64,000 nt of DNA from a bacterium (lineage in GTDB: Bacteria > Patescibacteria > Dojkabacteria > JAKAPS01 > JAJZLI01). Where the stretch lies: the NCBI GenBank assembly GCA_021846685.1, contig JAJZWL010000004.1:1-64000 (forward strand), read 5' to 3'. Below are positions 27,403 through 35,728 of the stretch, in pieces; the stretch's first letter is position 1, and every line of letters starts with the position of its first letter. The notes below the pieces were generated by a model. That model saw nothing but the letters and a program-made list of their open reading frames with translations. It was not told where the DNA came from and ran no database searches. Made by a program: the position numbers and the translations under genes.

Positions 27403-29378
27403 TTAAAATAGAAAATCTTTCAAGAGATTATAAATTGGGAGATGGTACTGATTTTTTTGCACTTAAAGATATTAGTATAGAAATCCCAAAAGGTATATTT
27501 ATAGGAGTACTAGGTCCGTCAGGGTCTGGAAAAAGTACTTTTATGCATCTTATTGGAGGTATGGATAGGCCTTCAAGTGGAAAAATATTAATAGATTCAG
27601 TGGATATCTCTACTCTTAGTGCTAATGAATTATCCTATTTCAGAAGAAATAATATAGGTTTTGTTTTTCAATCATTCTATTTAATAGAATCTCTTAGTGT
27701 TATAGAGAATGTTATGACTCCAGCTATTTTTTCTGGAATGTCTACTAGGGATGCAAGGCAAAAGGCAAAGGAAATTCTTTCTGAGTTGAATATAACAGAT
27801 AAATTAGACTTAAAAGTATCTAATTTATCTGGCGGTCAAAAACAAAGAGTTGCAATAGCCAGAGCCTTAATGAATGATCCAGATATAATTCTTGCTGATG
27901 AACCTACTGGAAACCTAGATTCTAAAAATGGAGAAGAGGTTATGTCTATCCTCAAAAATCTTGTTAAAAAAGGAAAAACTGTTATTATGGTTACTCATAA
28001 TAAAGATTTAATTTCTGAATCTCCATTTATAATATCTTTTATGGATGGAAAAATTGTAGATATTAATAAAAATAAAATTGATATACCACAGAATCCTAAT
28101 AATTCTAAGCATAAAAATAGAAGTATTAATTTTGTAGAACTTTTTAAACTTGCAAAAAATAATATTTTTCAGAATAAATTGAGAAATTTACTCACAGCAA
28201 TAGGTATTTCCATTGGAGTCGCTATGTTGATTATTCTTCTGTCTTTTGGATTTGGACTTAAGGCAAATTTAGAAAAAGGGCTTTCCTCTATAATATCTAC
28301 TAATACTATTACTGTATCTCCTAGTAAAAATTCAGGATTCTCATTTTCCCCCGTTACTGCTGTATCAAAAGGAAAATTAAAAATTTTGGATTTATCAACT
28401 ATTAAAACTTTGTCTAAGATAAAAAATGTTAAAGAAGATTGGGGGCAAAATGCTTTTTTCGGAAATATGTCTTTTAAACATACTAAAGGGGCAATATATA
28501 TAGAATCATTATCCCCTCATCAATATATAAATAGTTCTATATATAGTTCAATAGCAGTAGGTAAAATTCCTCAAGGTGATAAAGGAGGAATATTATTACA
28601 AAGAACAGTAGCTAAGGAGTTTAGTAAAAATATCAATAGTTTGGTGGGTAAAAATATAAAAATATCAATTGGATCAGGTGCTTCTGTTCTAAGTCCTACT
28701 AGTTTGTATACAAAAGCTCAAACATTCTCAATTAAAATTGTAGGAATAACTTCTGGACACTTATCATATATATCATATAATCAATCTATTTTATGGAGTA
28801 AACTTTTAGAAAATACAAAAAATCCTAAATTTTCAAATATAGAGGTTTTATCAAATAGCACTTCTAATGTTAAAACTATTGCATCTATAATCTCTAGTAA
28901 AGGTTATGGAACTCAAACACTGGAGAGTGTTATTTCAGAACTGAATACTCCATTTTTAATAGTAGATAGTATTCTTGGTATTATTGGTGGGATATCATTA
29001 GTTGTATCTGCAATCATGATATTAGTTATAATGTTGATGGAAATTTTAGAAAGAACAAGGGAGGTAGGTATACTTAAAGCAATTGGGGCAAAAAGGTCAG
29101 ATATTCGTAATTTATTTATATTAGAAACTATTATTATAGGATCTATTGGGGGAATTTTTGGTCTCGTTATTGGTATTATAGTTATAGATATTCTTAATTA
29201 TTTTATTAATATATTTATTAAATCATCAGGGGGGGCTGCTACTACTCTTTTTTCTTCACCTTTATACTTTTACTTGCTTGTTTTCTTATTTGGAATTTTT
29301 ATTGCTGTTATAGCTGGACTATATCCTTCTTCAAAGGCTTCGAAAATGAATCCTATTGATGCATTACGATATGAGTAA
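27399..29378 (+). CDS. MacB-like ABC transporter, fused ATPase and permease
   Basis: The 659 residues join an ATPase domain (1-225; Walker A GPSGSGKSTFMHL, Q-loop FVFQSFYL, signature LSGGQKQRVAIARAL, Walker B ILADEPTGNLD) to a MacB-type permease. The permease has one helix near 265-290, a periplasmic-core-like outside domain (about 295-510) and three C-terminal FtsX helices. MacB-type machines transmit force across the membrane to export peptides or lipoproteins rather than passing substrate through a pore. It follows the four-helix protein with a four-base overlap. Its end overlaps the convergent exonuclease by 15 bases. Confidence 0.92.
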   Translation: MIKIENLSRDYKLGDGTDFFALKDISIEIPKGIFIGVLGPSGSGKSTFMHLIGGMDRPSSGKILIDSVDISTLSANELSYFRRNNIGFVFQSFYLIESLSVIENVMTPAIFSGMSTRDARQKAKEILSELNITDKLDLKVSNLSGGQKQRVAIARALMNDPDIILADEPTGNLDSKNGEEVMSILKNLVKKGKTVIMVTHNKDLISESPFIISFMDGKIVDINKNKIDIPQNPNNSKHKNRSINFVELFKLAKNNIFQNKLRNLLTAIGISIGVAMLIILLSFGFGLKANLEKGLSSIISTNTITVSPSKNSGFSFSPVTAVSKGKLKILDLSTIKTLSKIKNVKEDWGQNAFFGNMSFKHTKGAIYIESLSPHQYINSSIYSSIAVGKIPQGDKGGILLQRTVAKEFSKNINSLVGKNIKISIGSGASVLSPTSLYTKAQTFSIKIVGITSGHLSYISYNQSILWSKLLENTKNPKFSNIEVLSNSTSNVKTIASIISSKGYGTQTLESVISELNTPFLIVDSILGIIGGISLVVSAIMILVIMLMEILERTREVGILKAIGAKRSDIRNLFILETIIIGSIGGIFGLVIGIIVIDILNYFINIFIKSSGGAATTLFSSPLYFYLLVFLFGIFIAVIAGLYPSSKASKMNPIDALRYE

Positions 29379-29957
29379 ATTCTCTGGAACTGGATATCCT
29401 CTATAATCTTCTAATATATTTTTACCATATATTAATCTGTAAAATGCCTCAGTTTCCATTAATGCTCCTGTTAGAGCATTATGAGGGTTCGGTTCACTTG
29501 GCATTCCTAGTATTTCATATATTCTATTAGTATTTAATCTCGATATTTTAAAATCTAGATTATTTTTTATAACGTAATTGACACAAAGTGTATTTAAATC
29601 TACAGTTCTGAATGTCATAGGAAATGTCATCTGGTTTCTTTCAAACGCCTTGATGAGGAAATCCCTATCAAATGAAGGATTTTGCCCTGCTATGATTTTT
29701 TCTGTATTTTGATTATTTAACCATTTTAAAAAATTTACAATAATCTCTCTTTCGGAATGTTTATCTTTATTATCTATAATTTCTTTTTTAGAAAAGCCAT
29801 TTATTTTTAAAGATTCTAAATTGATTTCTGCATTATCAAAAACATTACATTCATCATAAAAAGTTTGTTTTGTATTTATAAAGTTTACAGCTCCTATACT
29901 GACAATGGAATTTGTGGAAGGATCAATACCAGTAGTTTCTACATCTACAACAATCAT
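29364..29957 (-). CDS. DnaQ/RNase T-like 3'-5' exonuclease domain protein
   Basis: The 197-residue protein carries Exo I IVVDVETTGIDPSTNSIVSIGA (D and E of DEDDh), Exo II around AGQNPSFDRDFLIKAFE, and the C-terminal HNALTGALMETEAF. In canonical DEDDh enzymes an Asp follows the His by five residues; here that position is Gly, so metal binding may differ. It probably trims RNA or DNA 3' ends. It precedes the YbjQ-like gene end by two bases on the same strand, suggesting cotranscription. Confidence 0.78.
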   Translation of the reverse strand: MIVVDVETTGIDPSTNSIVSIGAVNFINTKQTFYDECNVFDNAEINLESLKINGFSKKEIIDNKDKHSEREIIVNFLKWLNNQNTEKIIAGQNPSFDRDFLIKAFERNQMTFPMTFRTVDLNTLCVNYVIKNNLDFKISRLNTNRIYEILGMPSEPNPHNALTGALMETEAFYRLIYGKNILEDYRGYPVPENLLIS

Positions 29958-29959
29958 TA

Positions 29960-30322
29960 TTATATTTTTTCAACTACTACTGCAGTACCATAACATAATA
30001 CTTCTGAGATACCTGGAGCAACCTCATTTGTATCATATCTAACTGCAATTATTGCATTAGATCCAAATGCTTGAGCATGCTGACACATTAGATTGTATGC
30101 CTCATCTCTGGCTCTTTCACACATTTGGGTATATATAGTAATATTTCCTCCAAAAATAGTTTGTATACTTGCTCCAATATTCCCGACTATACTTCTAGAT
30201 CTTACTATTATTCCCTTTACTAATCCTTTATTCTGTATTATCTTATAGCCATCAAGTATGAATGCTGTAGTTACCATAGATTTATCAAAGTTATTAACTG
30301 CATTTTCTTGATTATTATTCAT
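29960..30322 (-). CDS. YbjQ/UPF0145 family protein
   Basis: The 120-residue protein matches the YbjQ family (PF01906): an early TAFILDGYKII segment, GLVKGIIVRSRSIVGNIGA, the helix with RARDEAYNLMCQHAQAFG, and the C-terminal strand pattern NAIIAVRYDTNEV ending with GTAVVVEKI. These proteins form pentameric rings; their biochemical role is not settled. It lies directly upstream of the exonuclease gene on the minus strand and is divergent from the first RimK-like gene. Confidence 0.87.
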   Translation of the reverse strand: MNNNQENAVNNFDKSMVTTAFILDGYKIIQNKGLVKGIIVRSRSIVGNIGASIQTIFGGNITIYTQMCERARDEAYNLMCQHAQAFGSNAIIAVRYDTNEVAPGISEVLCYGTAVVVEKI

Positions 30323-30385
30323 ACTATGTTAAAATGTCTGAAGTTATACCTGATTATATAGTGTATTTTATCAAAAATCTAGCTT

Positions 30386-31294
30386 ATGAAAATCTGTATT
30401 TTTTCTAGATCAAATACTATCGAGGATGAAGCAATTAAGAGAGAATCTGAAAAAAGAGGTCATGAGTGTAGTATTATAAATCCAAAATCATTAATATTTA
30501 ATTTTAGTGGTGATTTAAAAATTACTACCAATGAGGGTATAGATCTTACATATTTTGATGTTTTTGTACCTAGAGTATTTTCTATAACAGAAACAATAGA
30601 AGGAAAAAAATATAAAAGAAATTCCAAGAACCTTATTATTAAATATTTATTGGATCACGACAAGATATTTTTAGATAAAAATTATGACCACAAAAGGGAA
30701 ACTCAGGGAAAAATATATCAGTTATCTAGATTTAACAACTTTCATATTCCTATATTTCCTACTGTTTTTTTATATAGAACAGATAAAAAATATATAGAAA
30801 GTTCATTATTACAAGCTAAAATAAATCCTCCATATATTATCAAAGATGTAGCTGGTTCAAAGGGAGAGAATATATTTAAATGTGATAGTGTAGATGAAAT
30901 TAAAGACAAGATTGAACAATATAATAATGTTTATTTTATGATTCAAGCATTTCATAAAATAGATCATGATTTGAGAATTTTAGTATTAGGCAATAGGGTA
31001 TTAGGTGCAATAGAAAAAATTCATAAAAGTGGAGATTTTAAAGGTAATATTTCTCAAGGAGCAGATTCAAAAATTTTCAAGTTATCAAATGAATTAGAAA
31101 CTCTAGCTTTAATGACAAATAATATTTTGCAATATGATTTTACTGGTGTAGATATTGCAATTGTGGGGAATAAAAATTATATTTTAGAAGTTAATGAGGT
31201 TCCTCAATTTAGAGGTTTTGTTGAAACTACTGGATTGAATGTAGCTTTAGAAATAGTTAAATATTTAGAATATTTATATAACACATCTTTATGA
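30386..31294 (+). CDS. RimK-like ATP-grasp ligase (first of a tandem pair)
   Basis: The 302-residue protein has a RimK pre-ATP-grasp domain (MKICIFSRSNTIEDEAIKRE) and an ATP-grasp core with PPYIIKDVAGSKGENIF, MIQAFHKIDHDLRILVLG, GNISQGA, and the metal-binding LEVNEVPQFRGFVETTG. Such ligases attach amino acids, for example Glu to ribosomal protein S6, lysine-biosynthesis carrier proteins or cofactors. The target is unknown here. The next gene is a paralogue that overlaps by four bases, and the pair sits just upstream of the mraZ promoter. Confidence 0.85.
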   Translation: MKICIFSRSNTIEDEAIKRESEKRGHECSIINPKSLIFNFSGDLKITTNEGIDLTYFDVFVPRVFSITETIEGKKYKRNSKNLIIKYLLDHDKIFLDKNYDHKRETQGKIYQLSRFNNFHIPIFPTVFLYRTDKKYIESSLLQAKINPPYIIKDVAGSKGENIFKCDSVDEIKDKIEQYNNVYFMIQAFHKIDHDLRILVLGNRVLGAIEKIHKSGDFKGNISQGADSKIFKLSNELETLALMTNNILQYDFTGVDIAIVGNKNYILEVNEVPQFRGFVETTGLNVALEIVKYLEYLYNTSL

Positions 31295-32211
31295 AAATAT
31301 GTATAATTAATCACAATAATAAAAAGAATGATATTTCAAAAGGTCATAGAACAAAGTCTATATCAGCAGAGGCCTTTAAAAAAGGATATTCTGTAGACAT
31401 TATTGATAGTTATGATTTAGTTTTTAGTTTTGATGAGAATTCTTCATTATCAATATCTACAATACAAGGAAATTCTCTATTAGATTATGATGCATATATA
31501 ATATATTCAGTAGGTATCATAGAAGATAAAAAGGCTAATATTGAAAAAGTCGTTATTGCAGATTATTTAATATTTCATAATAAATTAGTATTTAACTATT
31601 CAGCTGTTATCTCTTCTGTATATAAGAGTAAGCTTTTAGATTTTTATAAAATGCAAAAGCTTGGAGTTCCTATTATAAAGACCTTTTACGTAGAAGATCA
31701 CAAAGATATTGAAAGTATTAAAAAAATCATAAAAGATAATGATTATATGTTCCCATTAATCCTTAAACCAGTTAATGGTACTCAAGGGCGGGATATATAT
31801 AAAGTTCAAAATATAGATGAAATTGAAAATCTTATAATATCTCAAAAAAATAAGAGTTTTATGATTCAGGAATATATCCCAATAATCCATGATTTAAGAA
31901 CTATTGTATTTTCTGGGGAAATATTAGGATCTATAGATAAAATTCCAATGAATGGCGATTTTAGGGGTAATATTTCACAAGGAGCTAAGGCAGTGGAATA
32001 TAAGCTTTCAGATGAACTAAAAGCTATATCATTAATGGTTGCAAATTCTTCAGGATCAGTTATATCGGGTGTGGATATATGTATTTCTAATAATAGTTAT
32101 TTTATTCTTGAAGTGAATGATAATCCAGAATTCAAAGGGTTTGCTAATTGCCTAAATATAAATGTTCCTCAAATTATTCTAAATTATCTAGAAAAATTTC
32201 AAATTAATTAA
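31291..32211 (+). CDS. RimK-like ATP-grasp ligase (second of a tandem pair)
   Basis: The 306-residue protein parallels its neighbour: MKICIINHNNKKNDISKG at the start, LILKPVNGTQGRDIY (ATP loop), MIQEYIPIIHDLRTIVFSG, GNISQGAKAV and ILEVNDNPEFKGFANCL. Shared blocks with the first copy indicate tandem duplication followed by divergence. ATGA overlap implies translational coupling, so the two may act sequentially or as a heterodimer. No carrier-protein gene is seen next to them. Function beyond amino-acid ligation is not assigned. Confidence 0.85.
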   Translation: MKICIINHNNKKNDISKGHRTKSISAEAFKKGYSVDIIDSYDLVFSFDENSSLSISTIQGNSLLDYDAYIIYSVGIIEDKKANIEKVVIADYLIFHNKLVFNYSAVISSVYKSKLLDFYKMQKLGVPIIKTFYVEDHKDIESIKKIIKDNDYMFPLILKPVNGTQGRDIYKVQNIDEIENLIISQKNKSFMIQEYIPIIHDLRTIVFSGEILGSIDKIPMNGDFRGNISQGAKAVEYKLSDELKAISLMVANSSGSVISGVDICISNNSYFILEVNDNPEFKGFANCLNINVPQIILNYLEKFQIN

Positions 32212-32259
32212 TTTAATACTCTAAATTAAACTTTATTTAAAGCTTATAATCTATGTTCC

Positions 32260-32288
32260 TTGACAGAATAAATATGAAGTATTATATT
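32260..32288 (+). promoter_or_regulatory. Sigma-70 type promoter of the mraZ cell-division cluster
   Basis: TTGACA at 32260-32265 is separated by exactly 17 bases from TATATT at 32283-32288, a near-consensus housekeeping promoter. Transcription should start around 32295, immediately before the 10-bp operator repeats. It is the best-formed promoter I found in the window. Confidence 0.75.
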
Positions 32289-32298
32289 AAATTCAGTT

Positions 32299-32328
32299 GT
32301 GGTGATAAGTGGTGATAAGTGGTGATAG
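32299..32328 (+). promoter_or_regulatory. MraZ box: three tandem 10-bp repeats
   Basis: Three direct copies of GTGGTGATAA (the third ends in G) run without gaps at 10-bp spacing between the promoter and the mraZ start codon. MraZ is known to bind G/T-rich repeats at about one-helical-turn spacing upstream of its own gene. The position just downstream of the predicted start site fits autorepression of the cluster. Confidence 0.75.
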
Positions 32329-32344
32329 TTTATACAATAAGTTT

Positions 32345-32779
32345 ATGTTAATAGGAGAATATACATCTAAATTACAAGATAAAAATAGGATAGCAATGCC
32401 TAAGAAATTTAGATCTGAGATTGGGGATAAGATAATCATCACTAAAGGGTATGAGAATTGTTTAATAGTAGTGCCTGAAAATAAATGGGATTTGATGGTT
32501 AAAGATATAGTATCAAGACCTTTTACAATAACAAATGCACGGGATACTTCGAGGTTTATATTAGGATCTGCAGCTGAAGCATATTTAGATGATCAAGGAC
32601 GATTTGTAATTCCTCAAACATTAATATCGCATGCAGAATTGGATGGAGAAGTTTCATTTTTAGGATTAGTCTCTTGGATTGAAATTTGGAGCAGCATAAA
32701 GTGGAAAGAGAGAGAAAGTTATTTAAGAGATAATGGTGCAAATATAGCAGATGAGTTGTCAAAATTAGATGTATCATGA
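32345..32779 (+). CDS. mraZ: Transcriptional regulator MraZ
   Basis: The 144-residue protein contains two SpoVT/AbrB-like units: MLIGEYTSKLQDKNRIAMPK with the DKxR motif at the start, and AEAYLDDQGRFVIPQTL in the second half. MraZ forms a ring and represses the division/wall cluster. The ATG at 32345 is chosen because family members begin with this methionine; an in-frame GTG at 32309 lies inside the operator repeats. The gene overlaps rsmH by 11 bases. Confidence 0.92.
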   Translation: MLIGEYTSKLQDKNRIAMPKKFRSEIGDKIIITKGYENCLIVVPENKWDLMVKDIVSRPFTITNARDTSRFILGSAAEAYLDDQGRFVIPQTLISHAELDGEVSFLGLVSWIEIWSSIKWKERESYLRDNGANIADELSKLDVS

Positions 32780-33680
32780 CACAGTTCTTTTACAAAATAT
32801 AATAAATGAGCTTGAAATCAAAGAAAAGGGGGTATATGTAGATACTACTTTAGGAGGAGGAAGTGTAAGTTTTGAAATACTTAATAGGCTTAAAGGTGGA
32901 AATCTCATTAGTCTTGATATAGATACAGATGCTATTAATAATTTTAAATTAGAATTTGAAAAGAAATATAGCAAAAAATTTATATCAAATAGTATGACTT
33001 TAGAAAGCAATACTATAACTCTAGTAAATGAGAATTTTTCAAAGCTAAAAGAGATTATACTCAATTTAGGTAAGGAAAAGTTAAAGATAAATGGAATAAT
33101 TTATGATTTAGGGGTTTCATCCTTTCAAATAGATAATCCTAAAAAAGGATTTAGCTATATGTCAGATTCTGATTTAGATATGAGAATGGACAAAAGATTG
33201 AAAGTTACTGCCCGAGACCTCTTAAATGGAATGTATGAAAAAGAATTGAGTAGTATGTTTGAGAGATATTCTGAAGAACCCTTTTCAAAAGACATAGCAA
33301 GAAATATTGTAAAGTTCAGAAAAACAAAAAGTATAGAGAGGTCTAGTGATTTGGTATCAATAGTAAAGAGAAGTATTAGAGGTCAAGCTTATCTCTATCA
33401 CCATGTATCAAGAATATTTCAGGCATTAAGAATCAAAGTTAACAATGAGTTGGGCGTTTTGAGTGATTCTCTGCTTCTTTTGCCTGATATTCTTGAGAGT
33501 GGTGGTAGAGTAGTATTTTTAACTTATCATTCTGGAGAGGATAGAATTATAAAACACTATTTTCTCCACAATGATAACTTTATATCTTTGTATAAAAAAC
33601 CTGTGACTCCTAGTGATGAAGAAATTTCAAAAAATAGGAGAGCTAGGTCAGCTAAAATGAGAGTATATGAAAAAAAATAA
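32769..33680 (+). CDS. rsmH: 16S rRNA (cytosine-1402 N4) methyltransferase RsmH
   Basis: The 303-residue enzyme has the RsmH pattern: MYHDTVLLQNIINELEI, VDTTLGGGSVSFEIL (SAM loop), LISLDIDTDAI, GIIYDLGVSSFQID, RMD in the DLDMRMDKRL segment and the C-terminal VVFLTYHSGEDRIIK. It methylates N4 of C1402, the same nucleotide that RsmI modifies on the ribose. It occupies its usual place between mraZ and ftsL, with 11- and 14-base overlaps. Confidence 0.95.
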   Translation: MYHDTVLLQNIINELEIKEKGVYVDTTLGGGSVSFEILNRLKGGNLISLDIDTDAINNFKLEFEKKYSKKFISNSMTLESNTITLVNENFSKLKEIILNLGKEKLKINGIIYDLGVSSFQIDNPKKGFSYMSDSDLDMRMDKRLKVTARDLLNGMYEKELSSMFERYSEEPFSKDIARNIVKFRKTKSIERSSDLVSIVKRSIRGQAYLYHHVSRIFQALRIKVNNELGVLSDSLLLLPDILESGGRVVFLTYHSGEDRIIKHYFLHNDNFISLYKKPVTPSDEEISKNRRARSAKMRVYEKK

Positions 33681-33969
33681 AAAATCTAACAAAATATTAT
33701 TAACACTTATATTTACGCTATTTTTAATAGTTGTAGGTCAATTGTATCTAATGAATAATATAGATTCATATAATTATACTGTAGAAAGATTAATATCTCA
33801 GTATAATACATATAATGTAAAGAATCAGAATCTTCAAGGAGAAATCTCTTCAAATCAATCATTAATTAGTATTAAAAATAATCTTTTGAAAAAGGGATAT
33901 AAAAATGTAAATAACGTTAACTATACTCCTTCTAATGCATATAGTTTTAATGTATCATCATCCAAATGA
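33667..33969 (+). CDS. ftsL: FtsL-like cell-division protein
   Basis: The 100-residue protein has a basic N-terminus (KKNKKSNK), one membrane helix (about 10-30) and an outside coiled-coil stretch (about 35-75), the FtsL/DivIC plan. Sequence in this family is poorly conserved, so position between rsmH and ftsI carries most of the weight. FtsL links the FtsQ/DivIB complex to the FtsWI synthase. It overlaps rsmH by 14 bases and ftsI by four. Confidence 0.7.
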   Translation: MKKNKKSNKILLTLIFTLFLIVVGQLYLMNNIDSYNYTVERLISQYNTYNVKNQNLQGEISSNQSLISIKNNLLKKGYKNVNNVNYTPSNAYSFNVSSSK

Positions 33970-35687
33970 ATAGTGATTTATTTAAGAAAAAGGCATTTTT
34001 CTTAATTTTAATAGTGTTTATTGCATTTTTGATTTTAATAGTAAAATTATTTGATCTTCAAGTATTAAATAATGCACAGTACTCTATTGAAGCATCTGCG
34101 GAAAATTCTTTTTTAACTAGTATGCCTGCATTACGAGGTATTATCGAGAGTTCAACTGGAAGTATACTTGCAGATAATACTCCAGTATATAAAGTATATG
34201 TTTCTTTAAATAATGTAGTAAACAAAAAAAGTTTTGAAAATGAAGTATATTCTGTTTTAGGAATAAAAAAAAGCTATATGCAATCACTATTTAATAGTAA
34301 ATTAGTTTGGGTAAAATTATCTTCAGATATAAGTATTTCTCAAAAAAATAAATTATCGAATCTTCCATCTTTAACATTTGTGCAATATGAAAGTCGTTAT
34401 TATCCAAATAAACAATTATTTGCACATGTATTAGGATTTTTGGGTAGAGATTATAAAGGTCAAGTGAGTGGTTTTTATGGAGTAGAAGGTTATTTTAATG
34501 GAGCTCTTGTTGGAAAAGCAGGATATACAAAAGGTATTCAATCTGCTTCTGGTATTCCTTTACTTTCTCAAAATTATCAATTTGTTCCTGCTCAAAATGG
34601 AGATACTATTAAATTAACTGTAAATCCAGCAATTCAAAATATTGTGTCTTCTAGTGTAAATTATTGGTCTAAAAAAGAGAATGCAACTTCAGGTGCTGCT
34701 ATTGTAATGAATCCTAAAACAGGTGCAATTTTGGCAATGGCCAGTTACCCTAGTTTTAATCCAAATACATATTGGAAATATAAATATTCTAATTTTCAAA
34801 ATAATGCAATTTCTTTTATTTATGAACCAGGTTCTGTTGGTAAATTAATTACTGTGTCTGCTGCTTTACAAACAGGAGCAATGACTCCAAGTACAACAGT
34901 AAATGATAAAACTGGAGTATTTTCAGTTGGAGGGCAAAATATATATAACTGGAATAAAGCCCCTGATGGAGTAATGAATTTAGGAAGGATACTTCTTTTA
35001 TCTTCTAATGTGGGAGCTAGTATGGTGGCAACTCAATATCTTTCTTCAAAGTTGATGTATGAATTTTCAAAAAAATATGGATTTGGAAATTTAACAGGAA
35101 TAACTTTACAGGGAGAAGAAACTGCTAACATCCCACCATATAAGACTTGGAACAAATCTAATCTTGCTACTGATTCATTTGGACAATTTGTATCAGTATC
35201 TCCATTACAGATATTAGATGCTTATGATGCTCCTGCAAATGGAGGTAAAATTATGCAACCTTATATAGTACAAAGTATTACTAATTCAAAAGGATCTACT
35301 GTAAATTTTAAACCTAAAGTTCTATATAATCCTATCTCTCCTACTGTTGCTTCAGAAATTAATACTATGCTTGTAGGTACTACCCAAGGAGAACCAAATT
35401 GGGCTTTACATAAAGAAGGTGTTGGGCAATATATGCCTATTATTGCAGGTAAAACGGGTTCTGCCCAAATGCCATCTAAAAAACATCCAGGACAGTATAG
35501 TACTACTAATTATGTTATGACATATGTGGCCTATGCTCCAGCCAATAATCCTAAATTTATACTTTTAACAATGATGAATTCTCCCCATAAACCATTATTG
35601 AATCAATACTATGCAGCAACTACTGCTTGTGTAGAGTGGGGACAGATAGCTTCAAAATTATTCCCATATTTTGGGATTGCTCCTTAA
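33966..35687 (+). CDS. ftsI: Class B penicillin-binding protein (FtsI/PBP2-like transpeptidase)
   Basis: The 573-residue protein has an N-terminal membrane helix (about 8-30), a dimerisation/pedestal domain and a transpeptidase domain. The active-site triad motifs are S290-V-G-K293, S346-S-N348 and K496-T-G498. It cross-links septal peptidoglycan stem peptides and is a beta-lactam target. No PASTA repeats are present. Its position in the mraZ cluster supports FtsI rather than an elongation PBP. No ftsW is adjacent. Confidence 0.9.
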   Translation: MNSDLFKKKAFFLILIVFIAFLILIVKLFDLQVLNNAQYSIEASAENSFLTSMPALRGIIESSTGSILADNTPVYKVYVSLNNVVNKKSFENEVYSVLGIKKSYMQSLFNSKLVWVKLSSDISISQKNKLSNLPSLTFVQYESRYYPNKQLFAHVLGFLGRDYKGQVSGFYGVEGYFNGALVGKAGYTKGIQSASGIPLLSQNYQFVPAQNGDTIKLTVNPAIQNIVSSSVNYWSKKENATSGAAIVMNPKTGAILAMASYPSFNPNTYWKYKYSNFQNNAISFIYEPGSVGKLITVSAALQTGAMTPSTTVNDKTGVFSVGGQNIYNWNKAPDGVMNLGRILLLSSNVGASMVATQYLSSKLMYEFSKKYGFGNLTGITLQGEETANIPPYKTWNKSNLATDSFGQFVSVSPLQILDAYDAPANGGKIMQPYIVQSITNSKGSTVNFKPKVLYNPISPTVASEINTMLVGTTQGEPNWALHKEGVGQYMPIIAGKTGSAQMPSKKHPGQYSTTNYVMTYVAYAPANNPKFILLTMMNSPHKPLLNQYYAATTACVEWGQIASKLFPYFGIAP

Positions 35688-35728
35688 AACTTGATAAATA
35701 GTTCTTTTTTTGCAATAATTTTCTCTAT

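Noticed and set aside
32299..32328. Short tandem repeats as a CRISPR fragment
   Set aside because: The 10-bp units have no spacers and no cas gene is present; the position before mraZ explains them as an operator.
32309..32344. Upstream in-frame GTG start for mraZ
   Set aside because: The extension lies within the 10-bp operator repeats, and MraZ proteins begin at the MLIGEY methionine encoded at 32345.
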